DNA from: an uncultured Oscillospiraceae bacterium
Lineage (GTDB): Bacteria > Bacillota > Clostridia > Oscillospirales > Acutalibacteraceae
Direction of reading: 5' to 3'
Assembly (NCBI GenBank): GCA_900540275.1
Contig: UQFO01000004.1
Span: 105,884 to 169,883, forward strand
DNA: 64,000 nt
A program made the position numbers and the translations under genes. Numbering within the stretch: position 1 is the first letter of the stretch; every line of letters begins with the position of its first letter. This document shows, piece by piece, positions 51,359 through 59,700 of the stretch. The notes below the pieces were generated by a model, which saw only the letters and a list, made by a program, of their open reading frames with translations, was not told the DNA's origin and did no database searches.

Positions 51359-52042
51359 TTATTCTATTTCTTCTTTGTTTTCCTTTTCCTGTATCCATTC
51401 ACGGCGGTTAACCGCGTCGTAATAATCGGACGCGACCTGTAAAAAATAGCTGTCAATCAACGGGATGCCTATCCGGTCGAGTACCTGCTGGTAAAAGCGT
51501 ACTTTATCGATAAAGCGTTCCTTTTCCACAGGGAAGATGGCCGGGTTAATCCAAATGTTCATCAGTACGAGCAGCGTCTCCGAGGCTTCACGCGGGTACT
51601 GCGTATGTATGGAGCCATCACGGTTGCCCTCTTCTATCAGACAGGCGATTTCAGGTGCGATTTCCTCTACCGCGCATTGAAGGGATTCCAAAATCATGCG
51701 CGCGTTGTAACGGTAAACAGGGGCGGTCACAGCGTCGAGCGCTACCTTCTTTTCATTTTGCAGCTCATATAGAAACAGGCGAGACAGCTTTTCCAAAGCG
51801 GTAATGCCCGGTATATTTTTAACCTCCGTAAAAATGTCCGCCCCTTCATAGATACCTTCGCAAAGACGGTTGAGAATTTCTTCCTTGCTTTTGAAGTGGT
51901 GGTAAATCGCGCCCTTGGACATACCGATTTTGTCTACAATATCCTGTATCGAGGTTTTCTCGTACCCCTGCTGCGTAAACAGCTGATAGGAGACCTCCAG
52001 GATTTTCTGCACGGTTTCTTCCGGATATTTGTTGCGCGACAC
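51359..52042 (-). CDS. TetR-family repressor
   Basis: A 227-residue regulator. The helix-turn-helix is in SRNKYPEETVQKILEVSYQL, IQDIVDKIGMSKGAIYHHF and KSKEEILNRL. The ligand-binding part is the usual alpha-helical bundle, DAVTAPVYRYNARMILES onward. The start is taken as GTG at 52042 because family members begin with M-x-RNKYPEETV; the ATG at 52060 lies within the operator and lacks a ribosome-binding site. It controls itself and the MFS exporter, inferred from shared operators. Confidence 0.9.
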   Translation of the reverse strand: MSRNKYPEETVQKILEVSYQLFTQQGYEKTSIQDIVDKIGMSKGAIYHHFKSKEEILNRLCEGIYEGADIFTEVKNIPGITALEKLSRLFLYELQNEKKVALDAVTAPVYRYNARMILESLQCAVEEIAPEIACLIEEGNRDGSIHTQYPREASETLLVLMNIWINPAIFPVEKERFIDKVRFYQQVLDRIGIPLIDSYFLQVASDYYDAVNRREWIQEKENKEEIE

Positions 52043-52058
52043 AGCGTCCACTTCTTTC

Positions 52059-52079
52059 ATACATACGGTTGGTATGTAT
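52059..52079. promoter_or_regulatory. TetR operator (perfect inverted repeat)
   Basis: ATACATAC-GGTTG-GTATGTAT, two perfect 8-base arms with 5-base spacer, sits at the start of tetR. The same core lies before the MFS gene. Confidence 0.85.
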
Positions 52080-52241
52080 AGAATATAGCACGGGCGCAAA
52101 CGGCTGTCAAGACAAATTTTGAATAAAGCGGCGTGATACCGCCCCAGTTGTTGACAGAAAGGGGCGGCAGGCGTAAACTTAAATGAATCAGTTGTTTTTC
52201 GGCGGGTTACACAGCCCGGCATAGATGAGGGGGAGGACGCC

Positions 52242-53006
52242 ATGCGCCTGGTACAAATTTATTTCAGCCCCACGGGAGGCGCAAAAAAGGTGCTCGGTAT
52301 CATCAGCAGTGTGTGGGACTGTGAGAAAACAGAGGTCGATTTATCAAACCCAAACAGGGATTTTTCCAATATTATGCTGGGGGAAAGCGATTTGTGCCTC
52401 ATTGCCGTCCCAAGCTTTGGCGGGCGCGTGCCTGAAATTGCGCTTTCCAGGCTCAGGGAGATAAAGGGAAACGGCGCGTCCGCGGTTTTGATTGCCGTCT
52501 ACGGCAACCGCGCCATCGACGATACGCTGCTTGAGCTCAAGGATACCCTTGTTCCTCTTGGATTCTGCTGTATCGCGGCGGTTTCGGCTGTCGCGGAGCA
52601 TTCCATCATGCGCTGTTATGGTACGGGCCGGCCCGACAAAGAAGATGAGCGGGAGCTGCTTGCGTTCGCGCGGAGCATCAGGGAGGCTGCCGGGCGCGTC
52701 AATCCCGGACAGGGCCTTGCCGTCCCCGGCGGCTTTCCTTACCGGGAATATAACGGCGTGCCTTTCCGTCCGAAATCCTCAAAGGCCTGTACCCGCTGCG
52801 GGCTGTGCGCGCGGGAATGTCCGGTAAAAGCTATCCCGGAGGACGACCCGTCCAGTACGTTTGAAGATAAGTGCATTTCCTGTATGCGGTGTATCGCGGT
52901 TTGCCCGCGGCAAGCGTGGTCGCTGAATAAGGCGGCGCTCTTCGCCGCGTCGCGGAAGATGAAAGGGGCGTGCGCGGGCAGAAAGGAAAATAAGCTGTTT
53001 TTGTAA
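52242..53006 (+). CDS. EFR1-family flavodoxin-ferredoxin
   Basis: A 254-residue protein that fuses a flavodoxin-like domain (IYFSPTGGAKKVLGI near residue 6; IAVPSFGGRVPEIAL near 53) to two [4Fe-4S] motifs, CTRCGLCARECPVKAI and CISCMRCIAVCPRQAW, near the C-terminus. This is the clostridial EFR1 layout, a one-protein electron carrier. ATG at 52242 after GGGGGAGGACGC. It is followed by mutT; no dedicated partner is visible. Confidence 0.9.
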   Translation: MRLVQIYFSPTGGAKKVLGIISSVWDCEKTEVDLSNPNRDFSNIMLGESDLCLIAVPSFGGRVPEIALSRLREIKGNGASAVLIAVYGNRAIDDTLLELKDTLVPLGFCCIAAVSAVAEHSIMRCYGTGRPDKEDERELLAFARSIREAAGRVNPGQGLAVPGGFPYREYNGVPFRPKSSKACTRCGLCARECPVKAIPEDDPSSTFEDKCISCMRCIAVCPRQAWSLNKAALFAASRKMKGACAGRKENKLFL

Positions 53007-53032
53007 CCGGCTGTTTGGAAGGGGTGCGTATC

Positions 53033-53428
53033 ATGACAAAACAGGTAGCCGCCGCCATTATCAGGAAGGACGGTAAAATTTTAATCTGCCGCCGCGCGGC
53101 GGGCGGAAGCTGCGCGAACCTTTGGGAATTCCCCGGCGGAAAACTCGAAAAAGGGGAAACCCTGCGGGAATGCCTTGCGCGCGAATGTATGGAGGAGCTG
53201 GGTACATCGGTCAAGGTGGGCCGCCTTTATGAAAAGGCATGCCATACCTATCCGGAGGCCACGGTGGAGCTTTCCTTTTTTCTTGCGGAGATAACAGGCG
53301 GGACGCTCCAAAAGCATGTGCATACCGATTGCCGTTGGGTAACGCAGGAGGAGCTTTCCCAGTATGAATTCTGTCCGGCGGACAGTGCGCTGGTCAGGCG
53401 CATACGGCAAGACGGCAAACTGTTTTAG
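53033..53428 (+). CDS. MutT/Nudix NTP pyrophosphohydrolase
   Basis: A 131-residue Nudix hydrolase. The Nudix box is complete: GGKLEKGETLRECLARECME then ELG. The short size, KQVAAAIIRKDGKILICRRA start and C-terminal RWVTQEELSQYEF fit MutT-type 8-oxo-dGTP hydrolases that sanitise the nucleotide pool. ATG 53033 follows GGAAGGGGTGCGTATC. Confidence 0.9.
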   Translation: MTKQVAAAIIRKDGKILICRRAAGGSCANLWEFPGGKLEKGETLRECLARECMEELGTSVKVGRLYEKACHTYPEATVELSFFLAEITGGTLQKHVHTDCRWVTQEELSQYEFCPADSALVRRIRQDGKLF

Positions 53429-53473
53429 TAGGCCGCCGTACTGTCCGGACAAACGGCGATAGGAGGAGAAGCC

Positions 53474-54142
53474 ATGACCATAATCGAAGCGGCTGAACGC
53501 CGTCATACGGTGCGTCAATATACGGGCCGCAGGATACCGAAGGATATAGTTGAGCAGCTTGCGGCGAAAATCAATCAAAATAACAGAAAATACAATCTGA
53601 AGATGAAGCTGGCGCTGGAAAATACAGAAGCGTTTGGCGCAGTCACCAGGCTTATTTTAGCGAAGGGCGTCCGTAATTACATCGTATTAGCCGGGGAGAA
53701 TACGCCAGATGTTGATGAAAGGCTCGGGTACTGTGGTGCGGACGTCATGCTGCTTGCGCAGGCGCTTGGGTTGAATTCCTGGTGGGCCGGCGGTTCCTTC
53801 AGCAGAAAAGGCGCCAGAAAGAATGCCGGCGCGGCAAAAGCGGATAAGGTCGCCGGTATCATTGCCGTCGGGTACGGCGCTGTCCAGGGAGCCGCGCATA
53901 AATCCAAAAAACCAGAGGAAGTCAGCCGTTATATTGGAACCGCGCCTGAGTGGTTTATAAAAGGGGTGGAGACGGCGCTGCTTGCCCCGACGGCGCTTAA
54001 CAAACAGGCGTTCCTGATAAAAGGCGCCGGCAGCAGGGTGTCGCTCATTTGCAGTAACGGTGCATTCTCCGGCATAGAGCTTGGAATTATAAAATTTCAT
54101 TTTGAAGCTGGCGCTGGCAAAGAAAACTTCGAATGGGTTTAG
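53474..54142 (+). CDS. Nitroreductase-family protein
   Basis: A 222-residue FMN-dependent oxidoreductase-like protein. AAERRHTVRQYTGRRIPKDI near the N-terminus is the FMN phosphate-binding motif; GADVMLLAQALGLNSWWAG and KVAGIIAVGYGAVQ are the other conserved blocks; the C-terminal LAPTALNKQAFLIKGAG repeats the Ala-Pro-Thr-x-x-N-x-Q motif of the twin-domain type. ATG 53474 follows AGGAGGAGAAGCC. Substrate unknown. Confidence 0.85.
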   Translation: MTIIEAAERRHTVRQYTGRRIPKDIVEQLAAKINQNNRKYNLKMKLALENTEAFGAVTRLILAKGVRNYIVLAGENTPDVDERLGYCGADVMLLAQALGLNSWWAGGSFSRKGARKNAGAAKADKVAGIIAVGYGAVQGAAHKSKKPEEVSRYIGTAPEWFIKGVETALLAPTALNKQAFLIKGAGSRVSLICSNGAFSGIELGIIKFHFEAGAGKENFEWV

Positions 54143-54202
54143 CTGCCGGGCTGGGGACGCGCGGCGTTTCACAAAAATAAAAAAATAGAATGGAGATAAA
54201 TT

Positions 54203-55009
54203 ATGGTTACGAATCATAACATAGACAACGGAAAAGCCTTCGACTGGGGAAAGACCTCTGCCGATTACGCAAAATACCGCGATATTTATCCAGGCGAGTT
54301 CTACGAAAAAATCCGGAAAAGGGGTTTATGTGAGGCGGGCATGGACGTGCTCGACCTCGGCACCGGAACAGGCGTGCTGCCGCGCGCACTTTACGGGTCC
54401 GGCGCGCGTTTTACCGGCACTGACCTTTCGGAAAACCAGGTGCTTGAGGCGAAGAAGCTGGCTGGGGAACAGCAGATGGACATCCGCTTTTTGGCTTCTC
54501 CCGCGGAAGAACTGCCCTTTGCGGACAATTCCTTCGATACCGTAACGGCGTGCCAGTGCTTCTTTTATTTTGACCGTAAGCGGGTATACCCCGAAATCTC
54601 TCGCGTACTAAGGCCGGGCGGCAGGCTTTGCGTCCTCTATATGGCCTGGCTGCCGGAAGAGGATAAAATCGCGGGCGAAAGCGAAGCGCTTGTGCTCCAA
54701 TACAATCCCGATTGGTCGGGAAAGGGGGAGCGCCGCCATCCGCTTGCTTTTGAGCCTGAGGCAAGCCCTTACTTTGAACAGGAGCATTCCGAGGTGTTCG
54801 ACCTCCAGGTACCCTTCACACGGGAAAGCTGGAACGGGCGCATGAAGGCGTGCAGGGGAATCGGCGCGTCCCTGAGCGAAGAGCGGGTGAGCGCGTTTGA
54901 CCGGCAGCATATGGAACTGCTTTCAAAAATTGCGCCGGAGCGCTTTACCATACGCCATTACGCCGCCATGCTTGTTTTAAAGAGCACGAAACACGGCAGC
55001 GCTGAATGA
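54203..55009 (+). CDS. Class I SAM-dependent methyltransferase
   Basis: A 268-residue methyltransferase of the UbiE/Methyltransf_11 kind. Motif I is VLDLGTGTGVLPRAL (near residue 49), then FTGTDLSENQVLEAKK, LPFADNSFDTVTACQCFFYF, and VLRPGGRLCVLYMAW. ATG 54203 follows ATGGAGATAAATT. The substrate is not predictable. Confidence 0.88.
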   Translation: MVTNHNIDNGKAFDWGKTSADYAKYRDIYPGEFYEKIRKRGLCEAGMDVLDLGTGTGVLPRALYGSGARFTGTDLSENQVLEAKKLAGEQQMDIRFLASPAEELPFADNSFDTVTACQCFFYFDRKRVYPEISRVLRPGGRLCVLYMAWLPEEDKIAGESEALVLQYNPDWSGKGERRHPLAFEPEASPYFEQEHSEVFDLQVPFTRESWNGRMKACRGIGASLSEERVSAFDRQHMELLSKIAPERFTIRHYAAMLVLKSTKHGSAE

Positions 55010-55077
55010 AGGCAGCCGTCAGGAATCCATTCAGGCAATGTATTTATTGCTGAATTGGGTGGAAAGTGTGACAGGGA

Positions 55078-55938
55078 ATGAAAACGATTTATAAAACAAA
55101 AAGCGGGAAAGCCGCTGTACTGAAGCTGTATGATGAACAGTTATCTAAGCTCGGCTGCCAATACCGGGATATTTTTGTCAAAACCTCATTCGGGGAAACG
55201 CACCTGGTTGAAACAGGAAACACGGAAGGCCCCGCTCTATTGGTCTTTCACGGGGGGAACTCCACAACCGCGTATCATCTTTTAATGTGTAAATTCCTGC
55301 TTCAGGATTTTCACATATATGCGGTCGATACGATTGGGCATCCGGGAAAAAGCGCACAAACCTGCCTTTCCCCTAGGGGCTATAGCTACGGGCGCTGGGC
55401 GGGCGAGGTCATAGAAGGGCTCGGCTTTGAGAAAATCAGATGCTTCGGAGGCTCGTTTGGCGCAGGCGTATTGGCAAAGCTCATGTGCACCGCGCCGGAA
55501 AAGGTTATAAAAAGCGTATTGACGGTGCCGTCCGGTATCAACAACGCTTTTCCAACCGGCTCCGTCAAAATGATGGTTCCGCTGATTAAATACTGCTTTA
55601 CAAAGGATGACCGGTACATTGAGCAGGCGGCGCTTATTATGGCAATCACGCGGGATGTATTGGATGAAGACACCTTTGAAACGGTAAAAAGCAGCTTTTC
55701 CTATGTGAAAACAAAGGTGGGGATGCCCTCAAATGTCAGTAAGGAAAGGATGGGGAAATGCGGCGCTCCGGTTCTTGTTATGGCGAGTGAGCTTGACTGC
55801 TTGTTCCCGGCGGGAAAGGTCTTAAAGCGGGCGCGGCAAATCATTCCAAACTGCACCCTGTATGAGCTCGTCGGGCGGGGGCATATGCACATACTCACAG
55901 AAAAAGAAAAGAATATGGTAATCCAGTTTTTAAAGTGA
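55078..55938 (+). CDS. Alpha/beta hydrolase
   Basis: A 286-residue hydrolase. The oxyanion region is VFHGGNSTTAYHLL, the nucleophile elbow is CFGGSFGAGVLAKLM (Ser in GGSFG), and the C-terminal acid and histidine are in ASELDCLFPAGK and VGRGHMHILTE. ATG 55078 follows TGTGACAGGGA, a weak site. Resembles esterase/lipase-like proteins of clostridia. Confidence 0.86.
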   Translation: MKTIYKTKSGKAAVLKLYDEQLSKLGCQYRDIFVKTSFGETHLVETGNTEGPALLVFHGGNSTTAYHLLMCKFLLQDFHIYAVDTIGHPGKSAQTCLSPRGYSYGRWAGEVIEGLGFEKIRCFGGSFGAGVLAKLMCTAPEKVIKSVLTVPSGINNAFPTGSVKMMVPLIKYCFTKDDRYIEQAALIMAITRDVLDEDTFETVKSSFSYVKTKVGMPSNVSKERMGKCGAPVLVMASELDCLFPAGKVLKRARQIIPNCTLYELVGRGHMHILTEKEKNMVIQFLK

Positions 55939-55986
55939 AATAAGCTTATCTTCAAGCTTATATGCCATTATACAGGAGTTGTCAGC

Positions 55987-56379
55987 ATGAAAATGCCGGA
56001 AACGATAGAACCAGGGATGTTTGCCCCCTGTGGGATGAACTGCAAGGTTTGCTATAAGCATTGCTCCCATAATAAACCGTGCGGCGGCTGCCTTAGCAGC
56101 GGTTTGGGAAAGCCGGGGCATTGCCGCAGCTGTAAAATCAAGGATTGTATGAGGGAAAAGGGTTGTGCTTACTGCTATGAATGCGGCGATTACCCTTGTA
56201 AGCGGATAAAAGGCTTGGAAAAAAGCTATCAAACGCGTTACAACGCAAGCCTTATCGAAAACAGCCGGCTTGTCAGGGAGCAAGGGATTGAGGCATTTAT
56301 GCAGCTGCAGAAAGAAAAATATACCTGCCCGAAATGCTCATGTACGGTAAGGAAGCAAGCAACCGAAAACAAGAGATAG
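55987..56379 (+). CDS. DUF3795 cysteine-rich protein
   Basis: A 130-residue protein with 15 or more cysteines in pairs: APCGMNCKVCYKHCSHNKPC near the N-terminus, CRSCKIKDCMREKGCAYC, CGDYPCKRIKGL, and CPKCSC at the end. This is DUF3795, a putative zinc-binding family without assigned role. ATG 55987 follows ACAGGAGTTGTCAGC. Confidence 0.88.
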   Translation: MKMPETIEPGMFAPCGMNCKVCYKHCSHNKPCGGCLSSGLGKPGHCRSCKIKDCMREKGCAYCYECGDYPCKRIKGLEKSYQTRYNASLIENSRLVREQGIEAFMQLQKEKYTCPKCSCTVRKQATENKR

Positions 56380-56422
56380 ACCGCCAGCACTACACTATTC
56401 CGAACCAAAGACCAAAAGATAA

Positions 56423-56464
56423 GCATTGTGGGAAAATCTAAACTTTTGGATTTTCCTACAATGC
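56423..56464. repeat. Long inverted repeat (42-bp hairpin)
   Basis: GCATTGTGGGAAAATCTAA and its near-complement TTGGATTTTCCTACAATGC face each other across a short loop; the few mismatches are compatible with G-U pairs. It lies between the DUF3795 gene and the tet(W) unit. It may be a MITE-like sequence or a terminator. Confidence 0.6.
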
Positions 56465-56527
56465 CAACTACGGCGGAATCCCTCCCACTCCTTATATCTT
56501 TCTGTATACATTGAATTTGTATTTAGT

Positions 56528-56629
56528 AAAATGCAGACAACACCACGGATCGGCTTTTGGTTGGACAATTCCAACCAAACACCACAGCAGACAGCAGAAA
56601 ACATTCTGAACGCTAGGAAGCCGGTATGA
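56528..56629 (+). pseudogene. Short 3' fragment of an unidentified gene
   Basis: The frame ending TGA at 56627-56629 reads KMQTTPRIGFWLDNSNQTPQ then QTAENILNARKPV. This pattern resembles the C-terminus of small P-loop kinases (IW-x-DNS-x-x-TP-x-x-T) and is cut off on the left. Evidence is thin. Confidence 0.3.
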
Positions 56630-56668
56630 TTGTTACATATAAGGGGAAGAAAAATTTCTTTTAGGTAC

Positions 56669-56697
56669 TTGCTTTCCTAAAACTGATGTGATACAAT
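56669..56697 (+). promoter_or_regulatory. tet(W) promoter
   Basis: TTGCTT (56669-56674), 17 bases, TACAAT (56692-56697). Confidence 0.75.
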
Positions 56698-56725
56698 GAT
56701 TTAATCCAGAAAAGGAGTAAAAAAT

Positions 56726-56749
56726 ATGCGGCAAGGTATTCTTAAATAA
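56726..56749 (+). CDS. tet(W) leader peptide MRQGILK
   Basis: A seven-residue leader peptide with GGAG upstream. Its coding region GTATTCTTAAAT (56736-56747) can pair with ATTTAAGAATAC (56821-56832), the classic alternative pairing of the tet(M)-type attenuator that links ribosome stalling under tetracycline to readthrough. Leader peptides of this sequence are known from tet(M)/tet(W)/tet(O) regions. Confidence 0.85.
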   Translation: MRQGILK

Positions 56750-56919
56750 AACTATAATCAAATAGTGGGAACAAAGGATTATGATAGCTCCTTTTGTAGG
56801 GGCTTAGTTTTTTGTACCCAATTTAAGAATACTTTTGCCTTATCAATTTTGACATATCCCCAAAAACAGCAATCACAAACAGGTGTATGCTGTATATGTG
56901 TATGTCCGCAACTTATAAT

Positions 56920-56956
56920 CCCCAGTGGTAAAAGTATTTTACTGCTGGGGATTTTT
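56920..56956 (+). terminator. tet(W) attenuator terminator
   Basis: CCCCAG-T-GGTAAAA, GTA loop, TTTTACT-GCTGGGG (56920-56950), then ATTTTTA. It ends 35-40 bases before the tet(W) start and is expected to stop transcription without tetracycline. Confidence 0.82.
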
Positions 56957-56990
56957 ATGCCCTTTGGGGCTGTAAAGGGAGGACAATCAC

Positions 56991-58910
56991 ATGAAAATAA
57001 TCAATATTGGAATTCTTGCCCATGTAGACGCTGGAAAGACGACCTTGACGGAGAGCCTGCTATATGCCAGCGGAGCCATTTCAGAACCGGGGAGCGTCGA
57101 AAAAGGGACAACGAGGACGGACACCATGTTTTTGGAGCGGCAGCGTGGGATTACCATTCAAGCGGCAGTCACTTCCTTCCAGTGGCACAGATGTAAAGTT
57201 AACATTGTGGATACGCCCGGCCACATGGATTTTTTGGCGGAGGTGTACCGCTCTTTGGCTGTTTTAGATGGGGCCATCTTGGTGATCTCCGCTAAAGATG
57301 GCGTGCAGGCCCAGACCCGTATTCTGTTCCATGCCCTGCGGAAAATGAACATTCCCACCGTTATCTTTATCAACAAGATCGACCAGGCTGGCGTTGATTT
57401 GCAGAGCGTGGTTCAGTCTGTTCGGGATAAGCTCTCCGCCGATATTATCATCAAGCAGACGGTGTCGCTGTCCCCGGAAATAGTCCTGGAGGAAAATACC
57501 GACATAGAAGCATGGGATGCGGTCATCGAAAATAACGATGAATTATTGGAAAAGTATATCGCAGGAGAACCAATCAGCCGGGAAAAACTTGCGCGGGAGG
57601 AACAGCAGCGGGTTCAAGACGCCTCCCTGTTCCCAGTCTATCATGGCAGCGCCAAAAATGGCCTTGGCATTCAACCGTTGATGGATGCGGTGACAGGGCT
57701 GTTCCAACCGATTGGGGAACAGGGGGGCGCCGCCCTATGCGGCAGCGTTTTCAAGGTTGAGTACACCGATTGCGGCCAGCGGCGTGTCTATCTACGGTTA
57801 TACAGCGGAACGCTGCGCCTGCGGGATACGGTGGCCCTGGCCGGGAGAGAAAAGCTGAAAATCACAGAGATGCGTATTCCATCCAAAGGGGAAATTGTTC
57901 GGACAGACACCGCTTATCAGGGTGAAATTGTTATCCTTCCCAGCGACAGCGTGAGGTTAAACGATGTATTAGGGGACCAAACCCGGCTCCCTCGTAAAAG
58001 GTGGCGCGAGGACCCCCTCCCCATGCTGCGGACGACGATTGCGCCGAAAACGGCAGCGCAAAGAGAACGGCTGCTGGACGCTCTTACGCAACTTGCGGAT
58101 ACTGACCCGCTTTTGCGTTGCGAAGTGGATTCCATCACCCATGAGATCATTCTTTCTTTTTTGGGCCGGGTGCAGTTGGAGGTTGTTTCCGCTTTGCTGT
58201 CGGAAAAATACAAGCTTGAAACAGTGGTAAAGGAACCCTCCGTCATTTATATGGAGCGGCCGCTCAAAGCAGCCAGCCACACCATCCATATCGAGGTGCC
58301 GCCCAACCCGTTTTGGGCATCCATAGGACTGTCTGTTACACCACTCTCGCTTGGCTCCGGTGTACAATACGAGAGCCGGGTTTCGCTGGGATACTTGAAC
58401 CAGAGTTTTCAAAACGCTGTCAGGGATGGTATCCGTTACGGGCTGGAGCAGGGCTTGTTCGGCTGGAACGTAACGGACTGTAAGATTTGCTTTGAATACG
58501 GGCTTTATTACAGTCCGGTCAGCACGCCGGCGGACTTCCGCTCATTGGCCCCGATTGTATTGGAACAGGCATTGAAGGAATCGGGGACGCAGCTGCTGGA
58601 ACCTTATCTCTCCTTCATCCTCTATGCGCCCCAGGAATACCTTTCCAGGGCTTATCATGATGCACCGAAATACTGTGCCACCATCGAAACGGCCCAGGTA
58701 AAAAAGGATGAAGTTGTCTTTACTGGCGAGATTCCCGCCCGCTGTATACAGGCATACCGTACTGATCTGGCCTTTTACACCAACGGGCGGAGCGTATGCC
58801 TTACAGAGCTGAAAGGATATCAGGCCGCTGTCGGTCAGCCGGTCATCCAGCCCCGCCGTCCAAACAGCCGCCTGGACAAGGTGCGCCATATGTTTCAGAA
58901 GGTAATGTAA
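56991..58910 (+). CDS. tet(W): Tetracycline resistance ribosomal protection protein Tet(W)
   Basis: A 639-residue translational GTPase, related to EF-G, that ejects tetracycline from the ribosome. G motifs: AHVDAGKTTL (10-19), DTPGH (74-78), NKID (128-131). Length and the whole sequence match what I remember of Tet(W) very closely, more than Tet(M) or Tet(O); a few substitutions relative to memory cannot be checked here. The C-terminal domain-IV loops contact the decoding site. ATG at 56991 follows AGGGAGGACAATCAC. Expression is controlled by the leader and attenuator upstream. It is the selectable cargo of the mobilizable unit. Confidence 0.95.
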   Translation: MKIINIGILAHVDAGKTTLTESLLYASGAISEPGSVEKGTTRTDTMFLERQRGITIQAAVTSFQWHRCKVNIVDTPGHMDFLAEVYRSLAVLDGAILVISAKDGVQAQTRILFHALRKMNIPTVIFINKIDQAGVDLQSVVQSVRDKLSADIIIKQTVSLSPEIVLEENTDIEAWDAVIENNDELLEKYIAGEPISREKLAREEQQRVQDASLFPVYHGSAKNGLGIQPLMDAVTGLFQPIGEQGGAALCGSVFKVEYTDCGQRRVYLRLYSGTLRLRDTVALAGREKLKITEMRIPSKGEIVRTDTAYQGEIVILPSDSVRLNDVLGDQTRLPRKRWREDPLPMLRTTIAPKTAAQRERLLDALTQLADTDPLLRCEVDSITHEIILSFLGRVQLEVVSALLSEKYKLETVVKEPSVIYMERPLKAASHTIHIEVPPNPFWASIGLSVTPLSLGSGVQYESRVSLGYLNQSFQNAVRDGIRYGLEQGLFGWNVTDCKICFEYGLYYSPVSTPADFRSLAPIVLEQALKESGTQLLEPYLSFILYAPQEYLSRAYHDAPKYCATIETAQVKKDEVVFTGEIPARCIQAYRTDLAFYTNGRSVCLTELKGYQAAVGQPVIQPRRPNSRLDKVRHMFQKVM

Positions 58911-59045
58911 AGATAAGGGTTTTTATATTACCCCACCGAAAACGAGGCTTGAAAACCGCGCGAAATAAGGCTTTTTCACCCCCTAAATGTACACGCTGCG
59001 GTGTTAGCATATAGAAAGCACTGTTCATAGAAAAGTTGCAAAAAA

Positions 59046-59089
59046 ACATTTGCAATGCACTTGCAAATGTCACGAATATTGAATATAAT
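59046..59089 (+). promoter_or_regulatory. Promoter and palindromic operator of the toxin-antitoxin pair
   Basis: ACATTTGCAA-TGCAC-TTGCAAATGT (59046-59070) is a perfect inverted repeat overlapping the -35 TTGCAA (59061-59066); TATAAT (59084-59089) follows 17 bases later. This is the autoregulatory operator expected for a RelB/DinJ antitoxin. Confidence 0.82.
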
Positions 59090-59129
59090 ATTAGTGCAAG
59101 CTAAAAATGACGAGGAAAGGAGTGCTATT

Positions 59130-59396
59130 ATGGCTAAAGGAAATATGACGATAAGAATGGAGCCGGAGCTGAAAGCACAGGCGGCAGCTCTCTTTAAGTC
59201 CCTCGGAATGGATTTGAGTACGGCAACGGGTATTTTTTATCGACAGGCACTTAGGTGTCATGGACTTCCCTTTGAAGTCAAGGTTGACGAGCCGAATGCT
59301 GTTACCTATGCGGCGATGGAGGCGGCAGAAAAGGGAGAGGATATGTATGGTCCGTTTGATAGCGTTGCAGATCTGATGGAGGCGCTGAATGCTTAA
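59130..59396 (+). CDS. RelB/DinJ-family antitoxin
   Basis: An 88-residue protein: NMTIRMEPELKAQAAALFKS is the ribbon-helix-helix N-terminus and GMDLSTATGIFYRQALRCHG its second half, then a C-terminal toxin-binding part. ATG 59130 follows GAAAGGAGTGCTATT. Its stop overlaps the toxin start by 8 bases. It neutralises the toxin and represses its own promoter through the operator at 59046. Confidence 0.88.
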   Translation: MAKGNMTIRMEPELKAQAAALFKSLGMDLSTATGIFYRQALRCHGLPFEVKVDEPNAVTYAAMEAAEKGEDMYGPFDSVADLMEALNA

Positions 59397-59667
59397 GCCG
59401 GAGTTTTCGGGGCAGTTCAAACGAGATTACAAGCTTGCGATCAAGAGAGGCTGCGATCCGAAGAAGTTGGAGGAAGTGATCACGCTGTTGTGTAACGAGC
59501 AGCCGTTGCCGGAGGCGTATCGAGATCATGCTCTCACTAATTCCAGAAATTATAAGGACATGAGAGAATGTCACATCGAGCCGGACTGGCTGTTGGTCTA
59601 TAAAGTTGTTCGGCAGACTTTGATTTTGAAATTGATAAGGACGGGATCTCATAGCGATTTGTTTTGA
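59389..59667 (+). CDS. YafQ-type mRNA interferase toxin
   Basis: A 92-residue RelE-superfamily toxin. The residues that matter in YafQ are present in register: H47 (RDHAL), H62 and D66 (ECHIEPDW), H88 and F92 (GSHSDLF). The toxin cleaves mRNA on the ribosome. ATG 59389 lies inside the antitoxin end. The pair stabilises the tet(W) unit, by analogy to plasmid addiction modules. Confidence 0.9.
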   Translation: MLKPEFSGQFKRDYKLAIKRGCDPKKLEEVITLLCNEQPLPEAYRDHALTNSRNYKDMRECHIEPDWLLVYKVVRQTLILKLIRTGSHSDLF

Positions 59668-59700
59668 GATTAACTCCGGATGAAAGAGTGGTGATGATAT

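Larger units (their letters stand above)
56640..56759 (+). repeat. tet(W) leader copy 1 (120-bp direct repeat)
   Basis: Identical base for base to 63881-64000, starting TAAGGGGAAGAAAAATTTCT. It holds the promoter and leader peptide of tet(W). Confidence 0.96.

Noticed and set aside
56991..58910. Ordinary elongation factor G
   Set aside because: Leader attenuator, length of 639 and closeness to Tet(W) identify a resistance gene.
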